Source of the DNA: Parafrankia elaeagni | Lineage (GTDB): Bacteria; Actinomycetota; Actinomycetes; Frankiales; Frankiaceae | Assembly (NCBI RefSeq): GCF_000374165.1 | Contig: NZ_KB893738.1 | Span: 1-54,769, forward strand | Length of the DNA stretch: 54,769 nucleotides | Direction: 5' to 3' | In this document: one piece after another, positions 1-10,056 of the stretch | Layout: each line of letters starts with the position of its first letter | How positions within the stretch are numbered: the first letter of the stretch is position 1 | The notes under the pieces: generated by a model | The model's database searches: none | What the model was told of the DNA's origin: nothing | The model's input: the letters and a program-made list of their open reading frames with translations, nothing else | Program-made: the position numbers and the translations under genes

Positions 1-3000
1 GTCGGCGGGGTCTGGGTGCGCCGGGTGCTGTCGAGCTGGTGGAGGAGTTGACGGCTGCGGGTGCGGCTGTGCGGGTTGAGGCGTGTGATGTGGCGATGGT
101 GACGTCGTTGAGTGCTGACCGGTTGGCGGGGGTGTTGGCGGCGAAGGTGGACGCGGTCCTGAATCTGCGTGCGGTGACGGCGGGTCGGGATCTCAAGGGT
201 TTTGTGGTGTATTCGTCGGCGGCGGGTTTGTTGGGGAATGCTGGTCAGGCGAACTATGCGGCGGGGAACACGTTTTTGGATGCGTTCGCGGCGCGGTTGC
301 GGGTGGATGGTGTGCCGGCGGTGTCCTTGGCCTGGGGGTTGTGGGATTCCGAGGTGGGGATGGGTGCGTCGCTGGCCGAGGGGGATCGGGAGCGGATGCG
401 CCGTGGTGGGGTTCTGCCGTTGACGGTGGCGCAGGGTCTGGCTGCCTTCGACGCCGCCCTCACCGTGGACACGAGCCTGCTCGCCGCCCTGGCCCTGGAT
501 CCGGTCGCGCTCCGCCCGGCCGCCGCCGCGGGAATGCTGCCGCCCCTGCTGCAGGGGCTCTTCCCCGCGTCGACGAATCCGTCCGCCGGTGGTGGGGCGC
601 TGGCCCGACAGCTCACCACCCTGCCCGTCCAGGAACGTGCCCGGACGGTCCAGAACCTGGTTCGCGGCCAGGTGGCCGCGGTGCTCGGCTACGACAGCGC
701 GCAGGCGCCGGACCCGGCTCGGGCATTCAGCGAGCTGGGTTTCGACTCGTTGACGGCGGTCGAGCTGCGCAACCGTCTCGTCGCGGTGACCGGCCTGCGC
801 CTCAGCTCGACGCTGGTCTTCGACTACCCGAACATCGCCGCGCTCGCCGCCTTCATCAGCGGTGAACTGTCGGGATCGAACCGGGACGCGGCCGTGCCGG
901 CCCCCCGCGCCGCGTCCCGCTCGGAATCCGACGAACCGATCGTCATCGTCGGCATGGCCTGCCGCTACCCGGGCGGGGTGACCTCGCCCGAGAAGCTGTG
1001 GGAGCTGGTGGCGTCCGGTCAGGACGGCATCGGCCTGTTCCCGACCGATCGCGGCTGGGACGTCGACGCCCTCTACCATCCGGACCCGGACAACCCCGGC
1101 ACCGCCTACACCCGGGAAGGCGGGTTTCTCTACGGGGCGGCGGAGTTCGATCCGGGTTTGTTCGGGATCAGTCCGCGTGAGGCGTTGGCGATGGATCCGC
1201 AGCACCGGTTGTTGTTGGAGACGTCGTGGGAGGCGTTCGAGCGGGCCGGGATCGACCCGACCGGTGTTCGCGGCAGCCGCACCGGTGTCTTCGCCGGTGT
1301 CATGTACACCGACTACGCCGCCGTCCTCGAACGGTCCGACGGTGACGCCGAGGGCTTCCTCGGCACCGGCGGGAGCATCGCTTCCGGCCGCGTCTCCTAC
1401 ACCTTCGGGCTCGAAGGCCCGGCGATCACGGTGGACACCGCCTGCTCCTCGTCGCTGGTGGCGCTGCACCTGGCCGTTCAGGCCCTGCGCAACGGCGAGT
1501 GCGACATGGCCCTGGCCGGCGGCGTCACGGTGATGGCCACCCCGAACACCTTCGTCGGCTTCTCCCGCCAGCGCGGTCTCGCCCCGGACGGCCGTTGCAA
1601 GTCCTTCGCGGCCGAGGCGGACGGGACCGGGTGGGGCGAAGGCGTCGGCATGCTGCTGGTCGAGCGGCTCTCCGACGCCCGACGCCTGGGGCATCCGGTG
1701 CTGGCGGTGGTGCGGGGCAGTGCCGTCAACCAGGACGGCGCGAGCAACGGTCTGACCGCCCCCAACGGCCCCTCCCAGCAGCGGGTGATCCGTCAGGCCC
1801 TCGCCGACGCGCGCCTCACCACCCGTGACGTGGACGTGGTCGAGGCCCACGGCACCGGCACCACGCTGGGTGATCCCATCGAGGCGCAGGCGCTGATCGC
1901 CACCTACGGCCAGGATCGTCCCGCCGACCGTCCGGTGTGGCTGGGCTCCATCAAGTCGAACATCGGCCATACACAGGCCGCCGCCGGGGTGGCGGGCGTG
2001 ATCAAGATGGTGCTCGCCCTGCGGCACGGCCTCATGCCGCCGACCCTGTACGCGCAGACACCGTCATCGCGGGTCGACTGGTCCGCCGGCGCGGTCTCGC
2101 TTCTCACGTCGGCCCAGCCCTGGTCCGAGTCCGACGGTGAGCCGCGGCGGGCCGCGGTGTCCTCCTTCGGGATCAGCGGCACCAACGCCCATGTGATCAT
2201 CGAGGCGCCGTCCGCCGAGGCGCCGGCGGCCGCACCCGCACCCACACCATCCCGCCAGCTGCCGCTCACCCCGATCGTGCTCTCCGCCGCCGACCTGCGG
2301 GCCCTCGCCGACCAGGCCGGCCGCCTGCGTGCCGTCCGCGACGCATCCCTCGCCGACGCATCTCTCGTCGATCTCGGCCGGTCGCTGGCCGGGCGGGCAG
2401 TTCTCCGCCGTCGCGCGGTGGTCCTCGCCGCCGACCGCGCCGACCTCGACCGAGGGCTCGCCGCGCTGGCCACCGACGCCGCTGACCAGGTGCCAGGCCT
2501 GGCACCGCTCGTGGGGGAGGGACGTCCCGGGCGGCTGGGGGTCGTGTTCACCGGCCAGGGATCGCAGCGGATCGGCATGGGGCGGGCGCTGTACGGTGCC
2601 TTCCCGGCCTTCGCGGCGGCGTTCGACGAGGTCTGCGACCTGCTCGACACCCACCTGGACCGCCCGCTGCGCGAGATCATCGACGGTGAGCACATCGACG
2701 GTGGGCGCGCCGAGCTGCTGGAGCGCACCCAGTACGCCCAGCCGGCGATCTTCGCGATCGAGGTCGCCCTGCTCGCCCTGCTCAGACGCTGGGGAGTCAC
2801 GCCGGACGTGGTGGCGGGGCATTCCATCGGGGAGATCGCGGCCGCCCACGCCGCCGGTGCGCTGACCCTCGCCGACGCCGCCACCCTGGTCACCGCGCGG
2901 GGCCGGCTCATGCAGGAGCTCCCGGCCGGCGGCGGCATGCTCGCCGTCGGCGCCCCGGAGGCCGCCGTCGTGGCCGCCCTCGCCGCCGCCGACCTGAAGA

Positions 3001-6000
3001 TTGACGTCGCCGCCGTCAACGGGCCGGCCTCGGTGGTGCTCTCCGGCCGCCACGACCTGCTCGACCAGGCCGCGCGGCTTGCCGCCGACCGCGGCTGGCG
3101 GATCAACCGGCTGCCGGTCAGCCACGCGTTCCACTCCGCCCTGATGGAGCCCATGCTCGCCGAGTTCGAGACGGTGGTGCGTGGCCTGGCCCTGACCGAG
3201 CCGACGTCCGCCGTGGTCTCCACCGTGACCGGCGCGCCGGTCGGCCCGGGCGAATGGTCCGACCCCGTCTACTGGGTGGGCCAGGTGCGCCGTCCGGTCC
3301 GGTTCGCGGACGCCGTCAGCGCGATGGTCGCGGACGGGGTCACCCGCTTCCTGGAGATCGGCCCCGACAGCATCCTCGCCGCTCTGGTCCAGGACGCCGC
3401 CCACACCGTGGCCGGGACCGTGGAGATCGTCGCCGTGCCGACCGTGCGGCGCGGCCGCGACGAGGTCGGCACCGTGCTCGCGGCGGTCGGCGAGCTTTTC
3501 GTCCACGGCGTCGAAGTCGACTGGGCGGCTGTGTTCGACGGTACCGGTGCCCGCGCGGTCGAGCTGCCGACCTACCCGTTCCAGCATCAGCGGTTCTGGC
3601 CGAAGCAGCGGGTGACGGTCGGTGGCAGCGTCGCCTGGCTCGGTCTGGTGGCCTCGACGCACCCGCTGCTGGGCGCCGAGGTCCCGCTCGCCCAGGGCGA
3701 CGGAACGGTGTTCACCGGCCGGCTGGCGGTGGACACCCTGCCCTGGCTGGTCGACCACACGGTGCTGGGCCGGGCGATCGTCCCGGGCACCGCCCTGGTC
3801 GAGATCGTGGCCGCGGCCGGCGAGCGCCTCGGTACGCCGGTGCTCGACGAGCTGCTGCTGCAGGCCCCCCTGGAGCTGCCGGAGCGCGGCGGGGTCCTGC
3901 TCCAGGTGGTGATCGGCGCCGCCGACGACGATGTCCGCCCGGTCACCGTCTACTCGCGGCCCGAGAACGCCGAGGACGAGTCCTGGGCGGTCCACGCCAC
4001 GGGCGCCCTCGCCCCGGACACCTCCGACGCGCAGCCGCAGGACGACCTCATGGTCTGGCCGCCGGAAGGCGCCGACGAGATCCCGCTCGACGGGTTCTAC
4101 GACGTCCTCGCGGCCGCCGGGCTCGGCTACGGCCCCGCCTTCCAGGGGCTGCGCCGGGCCTGGAACCGGAATGGCGACGTCTTCGCCGAGGTGGCGACCC
4201 CGGCGGCGGCGGACGGCTACCTCCTGCACCCCGCCCTGCTGGACGCGGCCCTGCACGCCGTCGGCCTCGGTGGCCTCCTGCCGATGGACGGCGGTCTGCG
4301 GCTGCCGTTCGCGTTCGCCGGTGTCCGGGTGTTCGGCGCCGCCGGCGCCACGCTTCGAGCGCGGCTGAGCCCGGCATCGGACGCCGGCGGGGCCGGCGGG
4401 ACAGATGGGGCCGACGGGGCCGGCGGGGTCCGCCTCGTGGTCGCCGACGGCTCCGGGGTCCCGGTGGCCCAGATCGACCGCCTGTCGCTCCGAACGGTCT
4501 CGACCGGCGAACTTTCCGCCGGCATCGGAAACCGCTTTCTCCACACCGTCGAATGGTCGGCCCAGCCCCTACCGGACGTGGACATCACGACCACCGGTTG
4601 GGCGCAGACGACGCTTGGCCGCGCCCTGCCCGGACCGGCGGACACCCTCGTCATCGACTGCACCCAGGCCGGCGCGGGAACGAGCACCCTCACCACGGCC
4701 GGCGCGGCGGCCACGGTCCGGCGGCGGACGGGCGAACTGCTGGCGGCGGTTCAGGCCTGGCTCGCGGACCCGGCCTGGTCCGGCAGCCGGCTGGTGATCG
4801 TCACCTCGGGCGCCGTGGCGACGCAGCCGTCCGAACCGGTTTCCGCGTTGGCGACAGCCGGGCTGTGGGGTCTGGTCCGCGTGGCCCAGTCCGAACACCC
4901 GGACCGCATCCACCTGATCGACGCGGACCCGGCCGCCCACCTGGAGACCCTCGCGCCGCTGCGGGCGGTGCTGGCCGCCGGCCTGCCGCAGGCGGCGATC
5001 CGCGACGGCCGGATTCTGACTCCGCGCCTCGTCCGTATGCCGGTTCCCCGGACCGAGTCGGCCGGGGCCGGTCTCGGGTCGGGCACGGTCGTGGTGACCG
5101 GGGCGACCGGGACGCTCGGCGCCCTGGTCGCCCGCCATCTGGTCGCCGCCCACGGGGTCACCGACCTGCTGCTGCTCAGCCGCCGGGGCCCCGCCGCGCC
5201 CGGGGCGGCCGAGCTGGTCGACGAACTGACGGTGGCCGGCGCCACCGTCCGCCTGGAAGCCTGCGACCTGGCCGATCGGGCGGATACCGACCGGGCGTTG
5301 GCCGACGTCGACGTGGCGGCGGTCGTGCACACGGCCGGTGTCCTCGACGACGGCATGCTCGCCTCGCTCACGCCGGAGCGGCTGGAGCGCGTCCTGCGGT
5401 CCAAGGTCGACACGGCGGTCAACCTCCACCTCGCCACCGCCGACCGGGACCTCGGCGCGTTCGTTCTGTTCTCCTCCGCGGCCGGTCTCCTCGGCAACGC
5501 CGGGCAGGCGAACTACGCGGCGGCGAACAGCTTCCTGGACGCCTTCGCGTCCCGACTGCGGGCGGACAACGTACCGGCCACGTCGCTGGCCTGGGGGCTG
5601 TGGGAAACCGAAGGCGGGATGGGCGCCGGCCTCGACGCCCGGGAGCGGGAACGGCTGCGCCAGGGCGGCGTCGCGGCGTTGACGGTGGCACAGGGCCTGG
5701 CCGCGTTCGACGCGGCGCTCGCGGTGGGCGTGCCGTTGCTGGCGCCGATCTCGTGGGAGCAGGCCGGCCTGCGCAACGCGGCCGCCGCTGGTCTGCTGCC
5801 ACCGCTGCTCGCCGGTCTGGTACCGGCCGACGCGGCGAAGTCCCCGGACCAGCGGGCGTTGCGGGCCTTCCATCGGCAGCTCGCGAACCTGGCGCCGCAG
5901 GAGCGGCGGCAGGCGCTGGACGAGGTGGTCCGCCGGCAGGCGGCGGAGGTGCTGGGGCACGCCGATCCGGCGGCGCTCGACGCCGGCCGGGGCTTCCTGG

Positions 6001-6998
6001 AACTCGGGTTCGACTCGCTGATGTCGGTGGAACTGCGCAACCGCCTCGCCGCCGCCACCGGGCTGCGGCTGGCCACCACGCTGCTGTTCGACCATCCCTC
6101 CCCGGAGAAGGTGCTGGACCACCTCAACGACCAGTTCACCGACGATCAGCCGGCCCGCCCAGAGCAGCCCCAGACCGCGTTCGCCGAGATGTTCCGACAG
6201 GCCACCGCGCAGGGGCGCAACGAGGACTTCCTACGGATGCTGATGACCGCGGCCACCTTCCGGCCCAGCTTCGCCGAGCCGAGCGAACTCGGCCGACCGA
6301 TTGATCTGGTCCGGCTGGCGAACGGTACCGCGGCGCCCCGCCTTGTCTGCCTTCCCTCGATCCTGGCCATCTCCGGTCCGCACCAGTACGTCCGCTTCGC
6401 CAACGCGCTGCGGGGCCGGCGGGACGTGGCGGCCCTCGCCGTACCCGGCTTCCTCGCCGGCGAGTCACTCCCGGCCACCCCGGACGCACTCGTGAAAGCC
6501 CTGGCCGACGCGGTGAGCGGCCCCGCCGTCCTGCTCGGACACTCGTCGGGCGGCATGCTCGCGCACTGCGTCGCGGCGGAACTGGAACGTCGCGGCACAC
6601 CCGCCGAGGCGCTGGTACTGATCGACATCTACTCCCATGACGCCGAGGCGGCCGTGGGGGTCCAGCCGGAGCTGACCGGCGGCATGCTCGCCCGTGAGGG
6701 CTCGTACGTGCCGATCGACGACGCCCGGCTGACCGCGATGGCCGCCTACTTCCACCTCTTCGCCGGGTGGAAGCCAACGTCGACCGAGACCCCGACGCTG
6801 CTGGTGCGAGCCAGCGAGCCGATGTTCGGGTGGAATCGCGACGGCGACTGGCGGTCCACCTGGGACCTGCCACATGTGGCCCGTGACGCCCCCGGCAACC
6901 ACTTCACTCTCATGGAGGAACACGCCACCGCCGTCGCTCTCCTCATCCACGACTGGCTCCTGGCCGATGCGCTGGAGACAACACCCGATGTCCGGTGA
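1..6998 (+). CDS. Modular type I polyketide synthase, C-terminal part (KR remnant-ACP-KS-AT-DH-KR-ACP-TE), 5' end outside window
   Basis: The frame is already open at base 3, so the gene begins upstream. Residues below are counted from the first in-window GTG at 39. Order: KR C-terminal part (1-150), ACP (205-275, phosphopantetheine Ser237 in LGFDSL), KS (300-720, Cys469 in DTACSSS, His604, His644), AT (833-1145, Ser929 in GHSIG), DH (from 1207, His1240 in HxxxGxxxxP, Asp1402 in DxxxH), KR (1682-1865, TGATGTLG, Ser1813/Tyr1826, VLDDG), ACP (Ser1993), TE (2099-2315, Ser2169 in GHSSGG). The AT motif HAFH predicts malonyl-CoA. The last module therefore adds one malonate, reduces and dehydrates it, and the TE releases the chain. 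There is no ER. The first KR lacks about 27-30 residues including the HTAGVLDDG block, so it is probably inactive. Codon use in bases 1-430 and about 1140-1250 is less GC3-biased than the rest. Confidence 0.95.
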   Translation, partial: RRGLGAPGAVELVEELTAAGAAVRVEACDVAMVTSLSADRLAGVLAAKVDAVLNLRAVTAGRDLKGFVVYSSAAGLLGNAGQANYAAGNTFLDAFAARLRVDGVPAVSLAWGLWDSEVGMGASLAEGDRERMRRGGVLPLTVAQGLAAFDAALTVDTSLLAALALDPVALRPAAAAGMLPPLLQGLFPASTNPSAGGGALARQLTTLPVQERARTVQNLVRGQVAAVLGYDSAQAPDPARAFSELGFDSLTAVELRNRLVAVTGLRLSSTLVFDYPNIAALAAFISGELSGSNRDAAVPAPRAASRSESDEPIVIVGMACRYPGGVTSPEKLWELVASGQDGIGLFPTDRGWDVDALYHPDPDNPGTAYTREGGFLYGAAEFDPGLFGISPREALAMDPQHRLLLETSWEAFERAGIDPTGVRGSRTGVFAGVMYTDYAAVLERSDGDAEGFLGTGGSIASGRVSYTFGLEGPAITVDTACSSSLVALHLAVQALRNGECDMALAGGVTVMATPNTFVGFSRQRGLAPDGRCKSFAAEADGTGWGEGVGMLLVERLSDARRLGHPVLAVVRGSAVNQDGASNGLTAPNGPSQQRVIRQALADARLTTRDVDVVEAHGTGTTLGDPIEAQALIATYGQDRPADRPVWLGSIKSNIGHTQAAAGVAGVIKMVLALRHGLMPPTLYAQTPSSRVDWSAGAVSLLTSAQPWSESDGEPRRAAVSSFGISGTNAHVIIEAPSAEAPAAAPAPTPSRQLPLTPIVLSAADLRALADQAGRLRAVRDASLADASLVDLGRSLAGRAVLRRRAVVLAADRADLDRGLAALATDAADQVPGLAPLVGEGRPGRLGVVFTGQGSQRIGMGRALYGAFPAFAAAFDEVCDLLDTHLDRPLREIIDGEHIDGGRAELLERTQYAQPAIFAIEVALLALLRRWGVTPDVVAGHSIGEIAAAHAAGALTLADAATLVTARGRLMQELPAGGGMLAVGAPEAAVVAALAAADLKIDVAAVNGPASVVLSGRHDLLDQAARLAADRGWRINRLPVSHAFHSALMEPMLAEFETVVRGLALTEPTSAVVSTVTGAPVGPGEWSDPVYWVGQVRRPVRFADAVSAMVADGVTRFLEIGPDSILAALVQDAAHTVAGTVEIVAVPTVRRGRDEVGTVLAAVGELFVHGVEVDWAAVFDGTGARAVELPTYPFQHQRFWPKQRVTVGGSVAWLGLVASTHPLLGAEVPLAQGDGTVFTGRLAVDTLPWLVDHTVLGRAIVPGTALVEIVAAAGERLGTPVLDELLLQAPLELPERGGVLLQVVIGAADDDVRPVTVYSRPENAEDESWAVHATGALAPDTSDAQPQDDLMVWPPEGADEIPLDGFYDVLAAAGLGYGPAFQGLRRAWNRNGDVFAEVATPAAADGYLLHPALLDAALHAVGLGGLLPMDGGLRLPFAFAGVRVFGAAGATLRARLSPASDAGGAGGTDGADGAGGVRLVVADGSGVPVAQIDRLSLRTVSTGELSAGIGNRFLHTVEWSAQPLPDVDITTTGWAQTTLGRALPGPADTLVIDCTQAGAGTSTLTTAGAAATVRRRTGELLAAVQAWLADPAWSGSRLVIVTSGAVATQPSEPVSALATAGLWGLVRVAQSEHPDRIHLIDADPAAHLETLAPLRAVLAAGLPQAAIRDGRILTPRLVRMPVPRTESAGAGLGSGTVVVTGATGTLGALVARHLVAAHGVTDLLLLSRRGPAAPGAAELVDELTVAGATVRLEACDLADRADTDRALADVDVAAVVHTAGVLDDGMLASLTPERLERVLRSKVDTAVNLHLATADRDLGAFVLFSSAAGLLGNAGQANYAAANSFLDAFASRLRADNVPATSLAWGLWETEGGMGAGLDARERERLRQGGVAALTVAQGLAAFDAALAVGVPLLAPISWEQAGLRNAAAAGLLPPLLAGLVPADAAKSPDQRALRAFHRQLANLAPQERRQALDEVVRRQAAEVLGHADPAALDAGRGFLELGFDSLMSVELRNRLAAATGLRLATTLLFDHPSPEKVLDHLNDQFTDDQPARPEQPQTAFAEMFRQATAQGRNEDFLRMLMTAATFRPSFAEPSELGRPIDLVRLANGTAAPRLVCLPSILAISGPHQYVRFANALRGRRDVAALAVPGFLAGESLPATPDALVKALADAVSGPAVLLGHSSGGMLAHCVAAELERRGTPAEALVLIDIYSHDAEAAVGVQPELTGGMLAREGSYVPIDDARLTAMAAYFHLFAGWKPTSTETPTLLVRASEPMFGWNRDGDWRSTWDLPHVARDAPGNHFTLMEEHATAVALLIHDWLLADALETTPDVR

Positions 6999-7813
6999 CC
7001 GTGTTCTTCCGGACAGCGGTGGAACTCACTCAAAAGAACGGACGCCATCCCGCTATGACCACACCCGTCGATGAGAGCCTGTGGATCCGCCGCTTTCACC
7101 CCGCCCCGGAAAGCCGGATCACGCTTGTCTGCTTTCCGCACGCCGGTGGATCGGCCAGTTTCTTCTACCCGGTCTCGGACGCCATGCAGCCCACCCTCCA
7201 GGTCGTCGCCCTGCAGTACCCGGGCCGACAGGACCGCCGCCATGAGCGCAGCCTGTCCAGCATCGCTGAGCTGGCTGACGCCACGTTCGCGGCGCTGCGT
7301 CCACTGATGGACCGCCCGCTCGCCTTCTTCGGCCACAGCATGGGTGCCACGCTCGCGTTCGAGGTGGCTGTTCGCATGCGGCAGCAGCTCGACACCGACC
7401 CGGTGACGCTTTTCACCTCCGGCCGGCGGGCTCCGTCGAGGTACCGGCACGAGACCGTGCACCAGAAGAGCGACGACGGACTGGTGCGGGAGCTGAAGGC
7501 GCTGAGCGGCACGGATTCCCGGCTGCTCGGGGACCAGGAGCTGCTGCGCGCGATCCTGCCGGCGATCCGCAGCGACTACACCGCCGCGGAGACCTACCGT
7601 TACACGACCGGGCCCAAACTGGAATGCCCGATCGTGGCCCTGATCGGCGACCAGGACCCCAAGGTCGACGTCGATGAAGCGAACGCATGGGCGGATCACA
7701 CGACGGACACGTTCGAGCTTCGTATCTTCTCGGGCGGCCACTTCTATCTCGCCAGCAACCAGGCCGCGGTCATCAACCTCATCTCGGATCAGCTCCTGTC
7801 CCTGTCGATCTGA
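6995..7813 (+). CDS. Type II thioesterase (alpha/beta hydrolase) of the PKS cluster
   Basis: Editing thioesterase that hydrolyses misprimed or stalled acyl groups from PKS carrier proteins in the cytosol. The protein has FPHAGGSA near the N terminus, the nucleophile elbow GHSMG (Ser115 counted from GTG 6995), a late GDQDPKVD acid region and a final GGHFYL histidine, the usual catalytic set for this family. About 250-270 aa is the family norm. GTG 6995 overlaps the PKS stop as GTGA, suggesting translational coupling. The in-frame ATG at 7055 (MTTPVDES) gives a more typical N terminus, but neither has a strong ribosome site, so the start is uncertain. Its position directly behind the PKS supports the role. 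Confidence 0.92.
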   Translation: MTVFFRTAVELTQKNGRHPAMTTPVDESLWIRRFHPAPESRITLVCFPHAGGSASFFYPVSDAMQPTLQVVALQYPGRQDRRHERSLSSIAELADATFAALRPLMDRPLAFFGHSMGATLAFEVAVRMRQQLDTDPVTLFTSGRRAPSRYRHETVHQKSDDGLVRELKALSGTDSRLLGDQELLRAILPAIRSDYTAAETYRYTTGPKLECPIVALIGDQDPKVDVDEANAWADHTTDTFELRIFSGGHFYLASNQAAVINLISDQLLSLSI

Positions 7814-7953
7814 CTCCGGGAACCGGCCATCGGGTCATATCCAGGTGATCCGGTCGGACCGTTTTCGCTCCGGCCGCGAACTCGTTTCCGGCAGCTCTCG
7901 GCGAGCCGGGGTCGGAGACAATCGCGCCGGAGGCAATCGCGGAGGAGAGAATC

Positions 7954-8994
7954 ATGGATCTCATCTTCATTGTGGGAACGGGTCGATGTGGTTCGACTCT
8001 GATCTCGCGGATACTGAGCCGGCATCCGGACATGCTCAGTGTCAGTGAGTTCTGCACCCTGCTGCGAGCTCGCTTCTACCTCGAGGGGGAGCTCGACGGC
8101 CCGGGGTACTGGCGAATGCTGACCGACCCGGACCCGGTGGCCGACGCGATGGTCCGCGACGGGCTCAAGGCGTCGGAACACATCTATCCGTACGGCTCGG
8201 GAAGGTTCGATCCCGCGAGCGGCGTGCCGGTGATCAGCCATATGACGCTGCCGATGCTCACCGACGACCCCGATGCCCTCTACGACGAGCTGGCCGCGGA
8301 GGTGCCCGCGTGGCCCCTGCGTCCGATCGCGGACCAGCACCGAAGGCTGTTCGGGTGGCTGGCGGCACGCTTCGACCGGACGATCGTCGTCGAGCGGTCC
8401 GGGGGTTCACTGGGCGAGGTGGCCGGGCTGGCCGCCGCGTTCCCGGAGTCGCGGTTCGTCTACCTGACCCGCGACGGCGCCGACTCGGCGCTCTCCATGA
8501 GCCGGCATCCCGGCTTTCGACTGATGTTGCTCGGCCGTGAGGCCGCGTTGGCGGCGGGTGTGGAGACGCCGGAGAGGCTCGGGCCGGAGCATGCGCACCT
8601 GGTACCTGCGGGGCTGCTCCGCGGGCTGGTCCCGCCGTTTGACCCGGGGCGCGTCATGAACGGGGACGTGCCGTTGACCGCTTTTGGTGCGCTCTGGTCC
8701 GACATGATCTGTGCGGGTGCTGCCGCCCTCGCCCAGTTGCCTGCCCAGCGGTGGACGACGATGTCGTACGAGGATCTGATCCGGGACCCGAGGGCCGAGC
8801 TCGGTCGCTTCGCCTCCTTCGTGGGCATCGCGCCCGACGCGACCAGGGACGACTGGATCAACGGCGCCGCCGCGCTCGTCGACCAGTCACGCCCGGGTGC
8901 ATCCAGCAGACTCGATCCCCGGCTGCTCGCCGCGTTGCGCCGCTCCTGCGCACCCGGCGCCACCGCCCACCGCGAACTCGTCGACCACCCCTGA
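7954..8994 (+). CDS. Sulfotransferase family protein
   Basis: Probable PAPS-dependent sulfotransferase, 346 aa. The N terminus has the PAPS 5'-phosphosulfate loop GTGRCGSTLISRIL (residues 8-21), and the mid-protein segment SRFVYLTRDGADSALSM resembles the 3'-phosphate-binding Arg/Ser motif. ATG 7954 is preceded by a strong site, GGAGGAGAGA at 7941-7950. It lies 140 bp after the thioesterase on the same strand, so it could tailor the polyketide, but the acceptor cannot be read from the sequence. Homologues in this family also act on lipids and sugars. The gap 7814-7953 shows no gene. Confidence 0.85.
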   Translation: MDLIFIVGTGRCGSTLISRILSRHPDMLSVSEFCTLLRARFYLEGELDGPGYWRMLTDPDPVADAMVRDGLKASEHIYPYGSGRFDPASGVPVISHMTLPMLTDDPDALYDELAAEVPAWPLRPIADQHRRLFGWLAARFDRTIVVERSGGSLGEVAGLAAAFPESRFVYLTRDGADSALSMSRHPGFRLMLLGREAALAAGVETPERLGPEHAHLVPAGLLRGLVPPFDPGRVMNGDVPLTAFGALWSDMICAGAAALAQLPAQRWTTMSYEDLIRDPRAELGRFASFVGIAPDATRDDWINGAAALVDQSRPGASSRLDPRLLAALRRSCAPGATAHRELVDHP

Positions 8995-9066
8995 CCGACC
9001 TGCTCAGGACCGCATGCGCTCTGCGCCCGGAGCCGTGCAGACCCCCCCCACCACGGAGGAGGTCCG

Positions 9067-9791
9067 ATGTCACATCGGCTCAGTCTTGAGTTACCGACAG
9101 CTTCGTCGTCGATCGCCGTCGCGCCGTCGCGCCGTCGCCTTCGCGGATCAGCCGTGTCGGCATCGTCGGGTGCGGGACCATGGGCTCCGGCATCGCCGAG
9201 ATCTGTGCGCGCGCCGGGCTCGACGTGCGCGTGGCGGTTGGCAGTGACGCCTCGGCCCCGGCCGGGCGCCGCCGGATCACGAAGTCGCTGGACCGAGGAG
9301 TCCAGAAGGGTCAGTTGGCGGCCGACAACCGGGATGTGGCGCTCGCCGCGATCGAGCTGACCACCTGTCTCGACGACCTCGCCGACCGGCAGCTGGTGAT
9401 CGAGGCGGTCCGCGAGGACGAGGCGGCCAAGGTCGATCTCCTGGGTGCCCGCGCCCAGAACGTCATCGGCCTGCATTTCTTCAACCCGGTGTCGGCGTTG
9501 CCACTGGTCGAGGTCGTGTCGTCAGTTCTCACCGAGGACGCGGTCCGCGACCGGGCGGAGCTGTTCGTCTCCGAGGTACTCGGCAAGGAGCCGATTCGCT
9601 CGCCCGACCGCGCCGGGTTCCTGGTCAACGCACTGTTGATCCCCTATCTGCTGGGACCGCTGCGGCTGGCTGACCTCATCGGGCTCGACGTGACCGCTGC
9701 GATCGCCGACGCGCTGTACGAGGAGTACAAGGAACCGCTCTACGCGCCGCCGCCACTGCTGCAGCGCATGGTCGAGGGCGGTCTGCTCGGC
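9067..9791 (+). pseudogene. 3-hydroxyacyl-CoA (3-hydroxybutyryl-CoA type) dehydrogenase, frameshifted and internally deleted
   Basis: ATG 9067 has a good site (GGAGGAGGT 9055-9063), but its frame reads nonsense after a few codons. The dehydrogenase frame starts with ISRVGIVGCGTMGSGIAE around 9147 (Rossmann NAD motif) and continues through DRQLVIEAVREDE, GLHFFNP, LGKEPIRSPDRAGFLVNALL and GPLRLADLIGLD. Two blocks normal for this family are missing in frame: the part with ASNTSS between DEAAKVDLL and NVIGLHFFNP, and the part between IPYLL and GPLRLAD. After GGLLG (about 9791) the frame runs into transposase-like sequence. The enzyme would normally oxidise 3-hydroxyacyl-CoA in fatty-acid-type degradation; this copy cannot be functional. 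Removing one 8-bp unit at 9115-9138 restores the N-terminal frame. Confidence 0.85.
9115..9138 (+). repeat. Three tandem copies of 8-bp unit GCCGTCGC
   Basis: Units at 9115-9122, 9123-9130 and 9131-9138. They lie between ATG 9067 and the Rossmann motif. ATG 9067 to ATG 9180 is 113 nt (out of frame); with two units it would be 105 nt (in frame). This is a classic slipped-strand tract. Confidence 0.9.
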
Positions 9792-10000
9792 CTGCAGGCG
9801 TTCGTCGCCCTGACGGCGTCTCCTGGCGCGCGGGGCTACTACGACGCGCACCGCGCCCCCGGTGCCACCCACCACCAGGCGCTGCGCGCCCTCGCGAACC
9901 GGTTCGTCGGGATCCTGCACGGCTGCCTGCGTCACCACACCCCTACGACGAAACCACCGCCTGGCCTCGCCAGAGCACCGACCAGAAGATCGCCGCCTGA
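9792..10000 (+). mobile_element. IS110-family transposase C-terminal remnant, frameshifted
   Basis: In the dehydrogenase frame the sequence reads FVALTASPGARGYYDAHRA, then THHQALRALANRFVGILHG, the pattern of the C-terminal transposase domain of IS110/IS116/IS902-type elements. Near 9941 the frame must shift by one base to continue PYDETTAWPRQSTDQKIAA and a stop at 9998-10000. Only about 70 residues of a roughly 350-400 aa transposase remain and no ends are recognisable. It is a scar of an insertion and deletion that removed the 3' end of the dehydrogenase. Confidence 0.75.
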
Positions 10001-10044
10001 CAGTCAGAAGCGTGGGATATCTAGAACCGGCGGACAGGTGGGCA

Positions 10045-10056
10045 TAGATTCAGGCT
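10045..10056 (+). promoter_or_regulatory. Probable leaderless promoter of the prenyltransferase (TAGATT -10)
   Basis: TAGATT at 10045-10050 lies six bases before GTG 10057, and no Shine-Dalgarno sequence fits between. A TANNNT box at this distance is the arrangement of actinobacterial leaderless transcripts, where transcription starts at the start codon. A convincing -35 box is not visible. Confidence 0.5.

Noticed and set aside
2064-4544. 826-codon open frame on the minus strand inside the PKS, and a 1016-codon plus-strand frame at 3254-6304
   Set aside because: Both are shadow frames of the PKS produced by extreme GC3 bias. The translations are Arg/Gly/Pro-rich and show no domain.
7954-8994. 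Curacin-like sulfotransferase-thioesterase terminal alkene formation
   Set aside because: That chemistry needs a beta-hydroxy chain end. The last module here has KR and DH with intact motifs, so no free beta-hydroxyl is expected, and the sulfotransferase is a separate gene after the TE.
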